NCBI GenBank assembly: GCA_964443225.1
Contig: CAYUCC010000007.1
Span: forward strand, 1 to 64,000
DNA from: SSC4 sp964443225
GTDB taxonomy: Bacteria > Chloroflexota > Anaerolineae > SSC4 > Amarolineaceae
DNA: 64,000 nucleotides
Reading direction: 5' to 3'
Shown: piece after piece, positions 7,571 to 16,643 of the stretch
Numbering within the stretch: the first letter of the stretch is position 1
Layout of the letters: every line of letters begins with the position of its first letter
Program-made: the position numbers and the translations under genes
The notes under the pieces: model-generated
The model's database searches: none
Told to the model about the DNA's origin: nothing
What the model saw: the letters and a program-made list of their open reading frames with translations, nothing else

Positions 7571-9142
7571 ATGCCTTACAAGGTCTTTTTCGTTGAAGAT
7601 GAGATCGTGATCCGCGAGGGCATCCGCGACAGCGTGGACTGGGCCGGCTGCGGCTTCGAATATTGCGGCGATGCACCTGATGGCGAAATCGCGCTGCCCC
7701 TCCTGCAGGCGCTGAAGCCCGACGTTCTGATCACCGATATCCGCATGCCCTTCATGGACGGCCTCCAGCTCAGCCAGATCATGCGCGATCGTCTGCCTTC
7801 GACCAAAATCATCATCCTTAGCGGCCACGACGAGTTTGAATATGCCCAACAGGCCATCAAACTCGGCGTGTTCGAATACCTCCTCAAGCCCGTTTCTCAG
7901 CAAGACCTGATGGGCGCCCTCCGCAACGCGGCATCGGCCCTGGAACAAGAGAACCAGGAACGTCAGGTACTCCAACAGCTGCGCGAGCAGGTCGAGCTCA
8001 ATCGGGCTGCGCTGCGCGAACGACTTCTGCTTAAGCTGGTGACCGGGGCGGCCACGTCGGCCGAGGCGATCGAGAAGAGCGACCTGCTCGGTCTGGATCT
8101 GGTGTCCCGCTGCTACCTTGTCGTGGCCATCAAGCTCGAACCCACTGACAGGCCGGTCGACTATCTCGAATACCAGCGGATCCAGCAAGTCATCGCAACC
8201 ACCGTTGAGAGTGACCCGGATGTATGCCTGCTGACCAAGGATGTGGACGAACTGGTATTGATCATCAAGGGCGCTTCGCCCGCCAACGTGCAGGAAGAGA
8301 GCCAATTGATTGTGGAGCGGGCCAGGAACGCGGCAAAACGTACAAGCTGCGAGATGATCGTTGGCTACGGTGTGCCAGTGCATCGGATCTCGGATATCAA
8401 CCGTTCCTTCATCGCAGCCACCGCCGAGATGCAGGACGTGGTCGATTGGCGCAAAGGCGCACTGGGATTCGAAAAACACGATCTCCTCCGGGTCAGCAGC
8501 TCCATCGTGGCAGAGTACCTGAGGTTGGGCACCGCCGAGGGCGTGGATGCGGCATTGACTGCCTTCATGCGCCCACTGGGCGAGAAGGCGATCAGATCCC
8601 CTATCGTCAGGTCCTTTGTTTTTGCCGACATCGTCCTGACTGCGGCGAGATTCGTGGACGAGTTGGGCGGCGCCGCCGGGGAGATCGTGCCGGAGCTCGA
8701 CGATTTACCGATCGGGGTATCCGCCATCGAGAGTACCGGGCAGCTCTGGCAGAGGGCACGTACGGTGCTCCTGCGCGTGGTGAACTTCAGAGACAGCAGC
8801 GTGCTGAACCAATACACCGAAGTCATTCAACAGGCACAGGAACATATCCACCGGCAGTATATGAACCCGGAGCTCTCCCTCGCCAGCGTAGCCGCACAGG
8901 TCAATCTCAGCGCATGCCACTTCAGCGCCGTGTTCAGCCAGCAGACGGGCGGCACGTTCAAGTCATACCTCACCGAGACCCGGATCAAGAAGGCCAGCGA
9001 GCTCCTCCGAACCACATCGCTGAAAGCCTTCGAAATCGGCTATCAGGTCGGGTACAACGACCCCAACTACTTCAGCCATGTTTTCCGCAAACACACCGGG
9101 CTGACACCCCTCGAATTCAGATTGCAGGCGCGGAGGAAGTGA
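7571..9142 (+). CDS. AraC-family response regulator, YesN type
   Basis: 523 residues, start supported by GAGGAG. An N-terminal receiver domain (about 1-120) has the phosphoacceptor aspartate in LITDIRMPFMDG and the conserved Lys in LLKPVS. A middle region of about 270 residues links it to a C-terminal AraC/XylS double helix-turn-helix (about 420-523) with NLSACHFSAVFSQ and FEIGYQVGYNDPNYFSHVF. This is the architecture of YesN-like regulators that activate sugar-utilisation genes. The kinase gene begins one base after its stop, so the two form a two-component system. Likely targets are the transport and arabinose genes downstream. Confidence 0.9.
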   Translation: MPYKVFFVEDEIVIREGIRDSVDWAGCGFEYCGDAPDGEIALPLLQALKPDVLITDIRMPFMDGLQLSQIMRDRLPSTKIIILSGHDEFEYAQQAIKLGVFEYLLKPVSQQDLMGALRNAASALEQENQERQVLQQLREQVELNRAALRERLLLKLVTGAATSAEAIEKSDLLGLDLVSRCYLVVAIKLEPTDRPVDYLEYQRIQQVIATTVESDPDVCLLTKDVDELVLIIKGASPANVQEESQLIVERARNAAKRTSCEMIVGYGVPVHRISDINRSFIAATAEMQDVVDWRKGALGFEKHDLLRVSSSIVAEYLRLGTAEGVDAALTAFMRPLGEKAIRSPIVRSFVFADIVLTAARFVDELGGAAGEIVPELDDLPIGVSAIESTGQLWQRARTVLLRVVNFRDSSVLNQYTEVIQQAQEHIHRQYMNPELSLASVAAQVNLSACHFSAVFSQQTGGTFKSYLTETRIKKASELLRTTSLKAFEIGYQVGYNDPNYFSHVFRKHTGLTPLEFRLQARRK

Positions 9143-9143
9143 C

Positions 9144-10598
9144 GTGCACGCCGTGAATCTGACGGTTCGGGCGAAGATTCTGCTTTCCTTCTGTATCGTG
9201 ATCCTGATCATGGGTGTCACAGCCGTCATTCTGGTGATCCAGGTGATGAGTTACAGCCGCCAGTACGACGCGATCATCGCCAATATCACAACCGCCAACA
9301 GCATCAGCGGAGAGATCAAGCCGGCGATAGATACCGAGATGTGGCGGATCGTCTCGGGTAAGATCGAGTTCGAGGAAGGCAAGCAGTACGAAATCATCAA
9401 CGACGCCAACACCAAGCTGCACACCATGCTGGAGAACACCGACTCACCGCGGGCGAAAATCAAGCTGGAGGGCATCCTGCGGACGATGCTGTCGCTCACC
9501 TACGCCGTGAATCGTATGGGCCAGCAGATCGCGGCGGGCAGCACCACAGCGGATAACGAGGCCGAGTTGGAGAACATCCGCTTTGTGACGGGTGTCGTGG
9601 AGGCGGTCGTTCAGGATTACGCCCTGTTCGAAGTGCAGCGCACCAGCACCCGCTACCAGCAGATGCGCGAGGCATTCACACAACTGGCGCTGATCTTCTC
9701 GATGGTAATGATCGCTGCCATTGTATTTTCCATTCTGGCCGCGTGGGGCATTTCCAGGAGCATTTACATCCCCATCGAGAAGCTCCACGACATGACGGCC
9801 ACCATCACCAGGAACGACTTGCAGGCCCTGGTGACTCACAACAACGTGGATGAGATCACGGAACTCGGCATCAGCTTCAACCTGATGGTCGGCAGAATCC
9901 GCGAGCTGTTAGATGCCAAGGTCAGCGAACAGGAGAACCTGAAAAAGGCTGAGCTAAGGGCGCTGCAGGCGCAGATCAATCCACACTTCCTCTATAACAC
10001 GCTGGATACGATCATCTGGCTGGCAGAGTCCAAACGGACCGACCAGGTCATCGAGGTCGTCAGGGCGCTTTCCAGTTTCTTCAGGATCAGCCTTAGCAAG
10101 GGGCAGGACTGGATCACCATCGGCGAGGAGATCGAGCGTACCAGGAGCTATCTGACCATTCAGAAGATGCGCTACCGCGATATTCTGGACTATCAGATCG
10201 AGGTGGATGGCAGCGTAACCGACTACTCTGTCCTGAAGCTGATCCTGCAGCCGCTTGTCGAAAACGCGCTCTATCACGGCATCAAAAACAAGCGGAACGG
10301 CGGTACGATTGTCGTACGCGCCAGGCCGTGGAACGACAGCGAGGTGCTGTTCCAGGTGGAGGATGATGGCATCGGCGTCCCCGCCGAGAAGCTGGCTCAA
10401 CTCCAGGCCGAACTGGCCGACGAGGCGGGCGAGATGAGGCTGGAAAGCGGCTACGGTCTCGGCAACGTCCACAAGCGCATCCGTCTGTATTATGGCAAAC
10501 AGTATGGCGTCACAGTTCAGAGCCAGCACATGGTAGGGACCTGTGCGTCCATCGTCATACCGGCGCGCTGCGCCGAAGTCGAAGGGAGACGCCGATGA
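9144..10598 (+). CDS. Sensor histidine kinase, YesM type
   Basis: 484 residues from a GTG start with GGAGGA 6 bases upstream; GTG at 9153 is an alternative. There are two membrane segments (about 10-34 and 180-203) flanking a roughly 145-residue extracellular sensor region, then a HAMP linker and the His_kinase domain with the phosphorylated His in INPHFLYNTLDT. The ATPase region shows the N-box (QPLVENALYHG), DDGIGVP and GYGLGNVHKRI. It pairs with the YesN-like regulator upstream and overlaps the following binding-protein gene by four bases (ATGA). The coupling suggests that the lipoprotein delivers the sugar signal to the extracellular domain of this kinase. Confidence 0.9.
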   Translation: MHAVNLTVRAKILLSFCIVILIMGVTAVILVIQVMSYSRQYDAIIANITTANSISGEIKPAIDTEMWRIVSGKIEFEEGKQYEIINDANTKLHTMLENTDSPRAKIKLEGILRTMLSLTYAVNRMGQQIAAGSTTADNEAELENIRFVTGVVEAVVQDYALFEVQRTSTRYQQMREAFTQLALIFSMVMIAAIVFSILAAWGISRSIYIPIEKLHDMTATITRNDLQALVTHNNVDEITELGISFNLMVGRIRELLDAKVSEQENLKKAELRALQAQINPHFLYNTLDTIIWLAESKRTDQVIEVVRALSSFFRISLSKGQDWITIGEEIERTRSYLTIQKMRYRDILDYQIEVDGSVTDYSVLKLILQPLVENALYHGIKNKRNGGTIVVRARPWNDSEVLFQVEDDGIGVPAEKLAQLQAELADEAGEMRLESGYGLGNVHKRIRLYYGKQYGVTVQSQHMVGTCASIVIPARCAEVEGRRR

Positions 10599-11599
10599 CA
10601 CACCTGCGCTTCGTTCGCTGGGTACTTTTACTGGCTCTGATTGCCGTTAGCGCCGGTTGTACAGCCGATCTCCCGGCGGCCACTGGTCAACCGGCGACGA
10701 GCGAGCCGGCGGCGCCCAAAAAGACCTACACAGATCTTATTGTCGGCTACGTCCAGCTCGGCGCCGAGAGCGAATGGCGCACGGCAAATACTGCCTCGGT
10801 GAAGGAGGCCGCCGAGGCGTTGGGAGTGGAGCTTCGGTTTTCGGACGCCCAACAAAAGCAGGAGAACCAGATCAGCGCCATTCGTTCGCTCATCGCCCAG
10901 CGGGTGGATGTGATCGGCGTCGCCCCTCTGACGGAGACGGGGTGGGAGGAGATCTTCGAGGAAGCCAGGGCGGCGGGCATTCCGATCATCCTCGTCGACC
11001 GGCGCGCCGACGTAGACCCGGATCTGTATGTGACCCTGATGGGTTCTGATTTTTTGGAAGAGGGCCGTAAGGCGGCGCGCGTCATGGCCGATCTGACAGA
11101 CGGCCAGGCCCGGATCGTCGAACTGGTCGGCACGATCGATTCAGCGCCGGCGAATGATCGTTACAAAGGCTTCAGAGAGGTTCTGCAGGCGTATCCCGAC
11201 ATGAAGATCATCGATTCGCGCTCCGGTGATTTCACCGCTGCGCAAGGCCGCGAGGTGATGGAATCCTTTCTGAAAACGTACGGCGACGAAATCACCGCCG
11301 TCTACGCGCACAACGATGACATGGCGCTGGGTGCGATCAAGGCGATCGAAGCCCACGGCCTCAGACCGGGCGTAGATATCAAAATCGTCTCGATCGATGC
11401 CGCACGTGGCGCTTTCGAGGCGATGATCGACGGCAAGCTGAACGCCACCGTCGAGTGCAACCCGCTGCTGGGGCCGAGGTTTCTTGAGTTGGCGCTGAAG
11501 GTCGCCAACGGTGAGCCGGTGCCCAAGTGGATACCCTCGGAAGAGAGCGTCTTTTTCCCGGACACCGCAGCGGAGGTGCTGCCGACGCGCAAGTACTGA
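10595..11599 (+). CDS. Sugar-binding lipoprotein coupled to the histidine kinase
   Basis: 334 residues. A lipoprotein signal with VSAGC is followed by a low-complexity linker and a periplasmic-binding-protein type 1 fold of the YtfQ/RbsB family (GAESEWRTANTASVKEAAE, FSDAQQKQENQISAIRSL, NDDMALGAIKAIEAHG). It is a paralogue of the protein encoded at 11836-12843, with long shared blocks. Its ATG overlaps the kinase stop, and it is separated from the transporter genes by a gap and a likely promoter. It may therefore serve mainly as an extracellular co-sensor, although it could also feed the transporter. Confidence 0.85.
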   Translation: MTHLRFVRWVLLLALIAVSAGCTADLPAATGQPATSEPAAPKKTYTDLIVGYVQLGAESEWRTANTASVKEAAEALGVELRFSDAQQKQENQISAIRSLIAQRVDVIGVAPLTETGWEEIFEEARAAGIPIILVDRRADVDPDLYVTLMGSDFLEEGRKAARVMADLTDGQARIVELVGTIDSAPANDRYKGFREVLQAYPDMKIIDSRSGDFTAAQGREVMESFLKTYGDEITAVYAHNDDMALGAIKAIEAHGLRPGVDIKIVSIDAARGAFEAMIDGKLNATVECNPLLGPRFLELALKVANGEPVPKWIPSEESVFFPDTAAEVLPTRKY

Positions 11600-11715
11600 G
11601 AGCCATCGAAAAAAAACCGGATACCACCGCAAAAAAACCACGTTGGCACAGGGCAAACGCCGGTTCTTGCGGTGCAACGCGCGATGAAACTCGTCTTCTT
11701 CCCAAAGGGAATGCA

Positions 11716-11744
11716 TTGACTCGTTCGTGATTCGGGTGTATCGT
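11716..11744 (+). promoter_or_regulatory. Possible promoter of the transporter operon
   Basis: TTGACT (11716-11721) and TATCGT (11739-11744) with a 17-base spacer lie within the 236-base gap before the second binding-protein gene. The -10 match is only moderate. The gap also holds an inverted pair (CACCGCAA at about 11628, TTGCGGTG at about 11668) of uncertain role. Confidence 0.4.
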
Positions 11745-11835
11745 TTCCTTGAATCGCGAGCCGCACGCCTTCCCGGGAGAAATGTGCCTCGCACAGTTCC
11801 CCAACCGAGACTACTAAACAGAAGGAGACAATGAC

Positions 11836-12843
11836 GTGAAAGCTTCGGTAGTTAGTTTCCTGGTCGCCGCATTTTTGGTTCTCACCCTGGTCGCTGGCTG
11901 CGCGCCGGCGACAACGCCCGCAACCACTCCGCCTCAGGCCGACACCCCGGCTGATACCACGGCCAAAACGTATGCAGACATGACCCTGTGTTACCCACAG
12001 CTCGGCGCTGAGAGCGACTGGCGCACGGCAAATACTGCCTCCATCAAAGAGACGGCCGAACAACTCGGTGTCAAACAACTGGTGTTCTCCGATGCACAGC
12101 AGAAGCAGGAAAATCAGATCGCTGCCGTACGTGCCTGCATCCAGCAGAAGGTTGACGTGATCGCCCTGCCCCCGGTCGTCGAAGACGGTTGGGATGCTGT
12201 GCTGAACGAAGCCAAACTGGCGGGCATCCCGGTCATCATCGTGGACCGCAGTGTCAGCGCCGATCCATCCATGTACGCCGCTCACATCGGCTCCGACATG
12301 GTGCTGGAGGGCGAGCGGGCTGCTGAGGAGTTCAACAAGATGCTGCCGGATGGCGGCGCTGTGCTGGAACTCTCGGGCACCACGGGGTCTGGCGCGGCGG
12401 TCGGCCGTGCCGAAGGGTTCCGGAATAAACTGAACCCTAACATCAAGATCCTTGACTCACAGACCGGCAACTTCACCCGCGCCGAAGCCGTGCCCGTGAT
12501 GCAGGCCTTCCTGAAGAAGTACCAGGCCGGCACCGACTTCCAGGGTGTCTTCATCCACAATGACGATATGGGTATCGGCGCCATCGAGGCGTTGAAAGCC
12601 GCCGGCGTCAAGCCGGGCGATCTCAAGATCGTCTCGGTCGACGGCACACGTGGTGGCTTCCAGGCCATGGTTGACGGCTGGTTCCAGGCCGATGTCGAGT
12701 GCAATCCCTTGCTCGGTCCGCAGGTGTTCGACATGGCGCTGAAGCTGATGAACGGCGAGACGATTGACCAGGAGATTCTCACCAACGAGACGGTGTACTT
12801 TCCTGACAAGGCCGCCGAACTGTTGCCAACGCGTAAATATTAA
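11836..12843 (+). CDS. Sugar ABC transporter substrate-binding lipoprotein (YtfQ-like)
   Basis: 335 residues from a GTG start with AAGGAGA 8 bases upstream; the ATG at 11831 is followed at once by a stop. A lipoprotein signal (VAGC) and Thr/Pro-rich linker precede a type 1 sugar-binding domain. Conserved blocks include GAESDWRTANTAS, FSDAQQKQENQIAAVRAC, IVDRSV and HNDDMGIGAIEALKAAG. The family binds furanose or pentose sugars (YtfQ binds galactofuranose). The arabinose genes downstream suggest L-arabinose or an arabinofuranoside here. It is the first gene of the transport cluster and is followed by a strong hairpin. Confidence 0.9.
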   Translation: MKASVVSFLVAAFLVLTLVAGCAPATTPATTPPQADTPADTTAKTYADMTLCYPQLGAESDWRTANTASIKETAEQLGVKQLVFSDAQQKQENQIAAVRACIQQKVDVIALPPVVEDGWDAVLNEAKLAGIPVIIVDRSVSADPSMYAAHIGSDMVLEGERAAEEFNKMLPDGGAVLELSGTTGSGAAVGRAEGFRNKLNPNIKILDSQTGNFTRAEAVPVMQAFLKKYQAGTDFQGVFIHNDDMGIGAIEALKAAGVKPGDLKIVSVDGTRGGFQAMVDGWFQADVECNPLLGPQVFDMALKLMNGETIDQEILTNETVYFPDKAAELLPTRKY

Positions 12844-12854
12844 GGTTGGCCGGC

Positions 12855-12934
12855 TGCGGAGCTTATCCCCGACTCCGCACATGTGACTGAAGAAAGAAGC
12901 GGCGATTGATGCAGCGCCACTTCTTTCTTCAGTC
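12855..12934 (+). terminator. Intercistronic hairpins after the binding-protein gene
   Basis: Two hairpins: a small TGCGGAG/CTCCGCA stem (12855-12878) and a long one with arms 12885-12904 and 12915-12934 (one C/A mismatch). There is no long T run, so partial termination or protection of the upstream mRNA is more likely than a full stop. This would give more binding protein than ATPase. Confidence 0.6.
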
Positions 12935-12991
12935 TATCTATCATCAAACGACGCAGCCGTGATGTGATCCAGGCAGAGAGCAGGTTGTCGC

Positions 12992-14509
12992 ATGGCAGAA
13001 GACCCACTGACCATATTGACGATGAAAGGGATCACCAAAGAGTTTCCCGGCGTGCTGGCCCTGCAAGGGGTTGACTTTGATTTGCGCCGCGGCGAAGTAC
13101 ACGCCTTGATGGGGGAAAACGGGGCCGGAAAGTCTACGTTGATCAAGGTGTTGACCGGCGTGGAGCAACCGGACAGCGGCACGATCGAATTGGATGGCAA
13201 ACCCATCCAGGCCCGATCCCCACTCCATTCTCAACAACTCGGCATCAGCACCGTGTATCAGGAAGTCAACCTGTGCACCAACCTCTCCGTCGCCGAGAAT
13301 ATCCTGCTCGGCCGCGAGCCCCGGCGCTTTGGCAGCATCGACTGGCGCAAGATGAACCTCATGGCCGGCCAGGCGCTGAAGAGACTCGACATCGACATCG
13401 ACGTGACCCGACCGCTCGGCCAGTATTCGCTTGCCATCCAACAGATGACGGCCATCGCGCGGTCACTGGAAATCTCGGCCGCCAAAATCCTCATCCTCGA
13501 TGAGCCTACGTCCAGTCTGGATGTGAACGAGACCAACCTGCTTTTTGAGGTGGTGCGTAAGCTGAAGAACCAGGGCTTCGGGATCATCTTCATCACCCAC
13601 TTCCTGGACCAGGTCTACCGGATCGCCGACCGCATCACGGTGCTGCGTAACGGCACCCTGGTGGGTACGTATGCGACGGCCGTGCTGCCACGCGTCGAGT
13701 TGATCGCCAAGATGCTGGGCCGCAGCATGACCGACCTGGTGGCTGTTGCCCAATCGCGGGCCACGCGGGAGTCAGCCGAGGGCGCCGCACCGCTGCTGGA
13801 GGCCGCCGGGCTCGGTTTGACAGGCTCACTGGCGCCGATCGATGTGGCGTTTAATGTCGGTGAGATCGTAGGGGTTGCAGGGCTGCTGGGGTCCGGCCGC
13901 ACAGAGATGGCAAATCTGCTCTTTGGCATAGACCCGCCTGACAGCGGGGTCCTGATGATGAAGGGCAAGCGGATCAGGCGCCATTCGCCCCAGGAATCGC
14001 TTTACAGCAGAATTGCCCTGTGTCCTGAGGATCGTAAGACCGAGGGCATCGTCGGCGATCTCACCATCCGCGAAAATATCATCCTGGCTCTGCAGGCGCG
14101 TTATGGTTGGTTCAAGTATTTGAACGCGCAGAAGCAGAACGAAGTCGCCGAGCGGTATATCCAGCTTCTCGGCATCGTGACACCATCGCCCGAACAGTTG
14201 GCCAAAAATCTGAGCGGCGGGAACCAGCAAAAGGTCATCCTGGCGCGCTGGCTGGCCACGAACCCTGAAGTGCTGATCCTGGACGAGCCCACCCGCGGCG
14301 TTGATGTGGGCGCTAAAGCCGAAATCCAGCGCCTGGTCGTGGACCTGGCGGGCGACGGGATGGCCTGCGTTTTCATCTCATCGGAACTGGAGGAGGTGCT
14401 GCGCATCAGCCACCGTATCGTGGTGATGCGTGACCAGAAGAAGGCGGCCGAATACCCCGGCGGCGTGGACGAGCAAACGATCATCCATACCATGGCAGGT
14501 AATCTATGA
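12992..14509 (+). CDS. Sugar ABC transporter ATPase, double domain (YtfR/AraG-like)
   Basis: 505 residues with two ABC domains. The first (about 1-240) has Walker A GENGAGKST and Walker B ILILDEPTSSLD. The second (about 255-500) has a degenerate Walker A region (GLLGSGRTEM), the signature LSGGNQQKV and Walker B LILDEPTRGVD. This layout is typical of CUT2 sugar importers. It energises uptake through the two permeases encoded next. Its stop overlaps the first permease start (ATGA), indicating translational coupling. The RBS (GGCAGAGAG) is modest, in line with lower expression than the binding protein. Confidence 0.92.
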   Translation: MAEDPLTILTMKGITKEFPGVLALQGVDFDLRRGEVHALMGENGAGKSTLIKVLTGVEQPDSGTIELDGKPIQARSPLHSQQLGISTVYQEVNLCTNLSVAENILLGREPRRFGSIDWRKMNLMAGQALKRLDIDIDVTRPLGQYSLAIQQMTAIARSLEISAAKILILDEPTSSLDVNETNLLFEVVRKLKNQGFGIIFITHFLDQVYRIADRITVLRNGTLVGTYATAVLPRVELIAKMLGRSMTDLVAVAQSRATRESAEGAAPLLEAAGLGLTGSLAPIDVAFNVGEIVGVAGLLGSGRTEMANLLFGIDPPDSGVLMMKGKRIRRHSPQESLYSRIALCPEDRKTEGIVGDLTIRENIILALQARYGWFKYLNAQKQNEVAERYIQLLGIVTPSPEQLAKNLSGGNQQKVILARWLATNPEVLILDEPTRGVDVGAKAEIQRLVVDLAGDGMACVFISSELEEVLRISHRIVVMRDQKKAAEYPGGVDEQTIIHTMAGNL

Positions 14510-15582
14510 ACGCAACCAATCTGTTCAAGCGTTTTCGGGCGAGCCGCCTGTTTTTGCCGCTTACCGCGCTGGCACTGATCCTGCTCTTCGATGCGATTTA
14601 CGCACCCGGGTTCTTCAACATCAGGATACAGGATGGTCATCTCTACGGGAATCTCATCGATGTCCTCAACAATGGCGCCCCCCTGATGCTGGCGGCCATG
14701 GGCATGACGCTGGTGATTGCCACGGGCGGGGTTGATCTTTCGGTTGGGGCAGTGATCGCCATTTCGGCGGCCATGGGCGCCGTCCTGATCAATCCGGCGT
14801 TGGGCAACAAGCTCATCACGAACGACATTCTGACGCGGGATGCGACGAACACCCCCCTGCCGATCATCGTGGCGGCCACCCTGGCGGCAGGCACGTTGTG
14901 CGGCGTCTGGAACGGGCTCCTGGTGTCCAGGGCCAAGATTCAACCGATGGTGGCCACCCTCATCCTGATGGTCGCAGGACGCGGAATTGCCCAGCTGATC
15001 ACAAACGGGCAAATCATGACCATCTACTACACGCCCTATTTTTGGTTTGGCAATGGTTACATCCTCGGTTTGCCAGTTTCGGTGTACATCGTGGCGCTCA
15101 TATTCTTCCTGGCCTGGGTTATGGTGCGCAAAACCTCGATTGGCCTGTTCATCGAATCGGTAGGCATCAGCGCCAAGTCGTCCTATTACAGCGGCATCAA
15201 CGAGAAGAACGTCAAGCTGTTGGCCTACACCTTCTGTGGTTTTTGCGCGGCGGTGGCCGGCCTGATCCTCAGCTCGTACGTGCACAGCGCCGACGGCAAC
15301 AACAACGGGCTGAACTACGAACTGGATGCCATTCTGGCCGTCGTGATGGGTGGGACGCTCATGACGGGCGGTCGCTTCTCGCTGCTCGCCAGCGTGATTG
15401 GCGCGATTGTCATCTGGACTTTCACATTGACGGTGTACACGTTGGGTGTGCCGGCAAACGCCTTGCTGGCCGCAAAGGCGGTCCTGGTGCTGGTGGTGAT
15501 TTTGCTCTATTCGGACTACACGCGACGGTTCTTGAACAGGCTGTCCGAGCGACGAGGGGCCCAACATGATGCCACGAGCTAA
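14506..15582 (+). CDS. Sugar ABC transporter permease (YtfT-like)
   Basis: 358 residues, strongly hydrophobic, with about 8-10 membrane segments of the BPD_transp_2 (RbsC/YtfT) family. Typical blocks are LAAMGMTLVIATGGVDLSVGA near the N-terminus and DAILAVVMGGTLMTGG near residue 280. It forms a heterodimeric channel with the permease encoded immediately downstream, as YtfT does with YjfF. The start overlaps the ATPase stop by four bases, and the 3' end overlaps the next gene by 17 bases. Confidence 0.9.
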   Translation: MNATNLFKRFRASRLFLPLTALALILLFDAIYAPGFFNIRIQDGHLYGNLIDVLNNGAPLMLAAMGMTLVIATGGVDLSVGAVIAISAAMGAVLINPALGNKLITNDILTRDATNTPLPIIVAATLAAGTLCGVWNGLLVSRAKIQPMVATLILMVAGRGIAQLITNGQIMTIYYTPYFWFGNGYILGLPVSVYIVALIFFLAWVMVRKTSIGLFIESVGISAKSSYYSGINEKNVKLLAYTFCGFCAAVAGLILSSYVHSADGNNNGLNYELDAILAVVMGGTLMTGGRFSLLASVIGAIVIWTFTLTVYTLGVPANALLAAKAVLVLVVILLYSDYTRRFLNRLSERRGAQHDATS

Positions 15583-16546
15583 GCAGTTTGTAATAAACCA
15601 TGCCCCCTTGCTGACGACCATCGCGGTGTTCCTCGGGGCCTATCTCATCGGGAGCCTGATGTATCCCGTGATGCGGCAGCCCCAGGTTTTTTTCAATTTG
15701 TTCATCAACAATGGCAGCCTCCTGCTGGTTTCCATCGGTATGACGCTGGTCATCCTCACCGGCGGGATCGATCTGTCGGTTGGTGGCGTGCTGGCCCTGA
15801 CAACGGCTGCCTCAGCCGCCCTGCTCAAACAAGGGGTGAGTCCGGGCCTGGTGATACCGCTGATGATGGTGATGGGCGTGGGCTTCGGGTTGATCATGGG
15901 CAGCATCATCCAATACCTCAAAGTGCAGCCGTTCATTGCGACCCTCATGGGCCTCTTTTTTGCCCGCGGCCTGGCCTACATCATCAGTCTGAGTTCGGTC
16001 ACCATCACAGACCCATTCTACAAATCTCTGGCGCTGACGGCAATCCCCATCCCATTTGTTCCCCAGGCCTACGTCTACAGCCATTCGCTTGTCGCCCTGG
16101 TCATGCTCGTGGTCGCCATCTACCTGACACGCTTCACACGGTTCGGCCGCACCATCTATGCGATCGGCAACAATGAGCAGTCAGCACTGTTGATGGGTCT
16201 GCCCGTGGCCCGGACGAAGGTTGCAGTCTATGCATTCAGTGGTTTCTGTTCGGCGCTGGCGGGCATCGTGTTCAGCATTTCGCTGCTTGCCGGCTACGGC
16301 CAGTTTGCCACTGGGATGGAGTTGGACGCCATCGCTTCGGTGGTGATGGGCGGCACCTGGCTGGCCGGGGGCCTGGGCGGAGTGATTGGTACGCTGTTCG
16401 GGGTGCTGATCAACGGCACCATCGTGTCCATTCTCCAGTTCAATGGAACGTTGAGCTCATGGTGGACACGCATCGGCGTGGGTCTCCTCATCCTGGTCTT
16501 CATCGGAATCCAGAGCCTGTTCTATATGCGGAGGAAGCACTCCTGA
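15566..16546 (+). CDS. Sugar ABC transporter permease (YjfF-like)
   Basis: 326 residues with about 8-10 membrane segments. It is a paralogue of the preceding permease, with the shared block ISIGMTLVILTGGIDLSVGG-like near residues 45-70 and DAIASVVMGGTWLAGG. Two adjacent ATGs (15566 and 15569) can start it; both overlap the end of the upstream gene. The pairing of two distinct permeases matches the YtfT/YjfF organisation of furanose importers rather than the single RbsC type. Confidence 0.9.
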   Translation: MMPRAKQFVINHAPLLTTIAVFLGAYLIGSLMYPVMRQPQVFFNLFINNGSLLLVSIGMTLVILTGGIDLSVGGVLALTTAASAALLKQGVSPGLVIPLMMVMGVGFGLIMGSIIQYLKVQPFIATLMGLFFARGLAYIISLSSVTITDPFYKSLALTAIPIPFVPQAYVYSHSLVALVMLVVAIYLTRFTRFGRTIYAIGNNEQSALLMGLPVARTKVAVYAFSGFCSALAGIVFSISLLAGYGQFATGMELDAIASVVMGGTWLAGGLGGVIGTLFGVLINGTIVSILQFNGTLSSWWTRIGVGLLILVFIGIQSLFYMRRKHS

Positions 16547-16643
16547 CCAGGGACCTTCACCCGGTGGACCAGCGCGGCGCGGCGCTGGGGTATACCGAAT
16601 AAAAAACCACTGATCTGACACACACAGACGATAGGAAATGACC

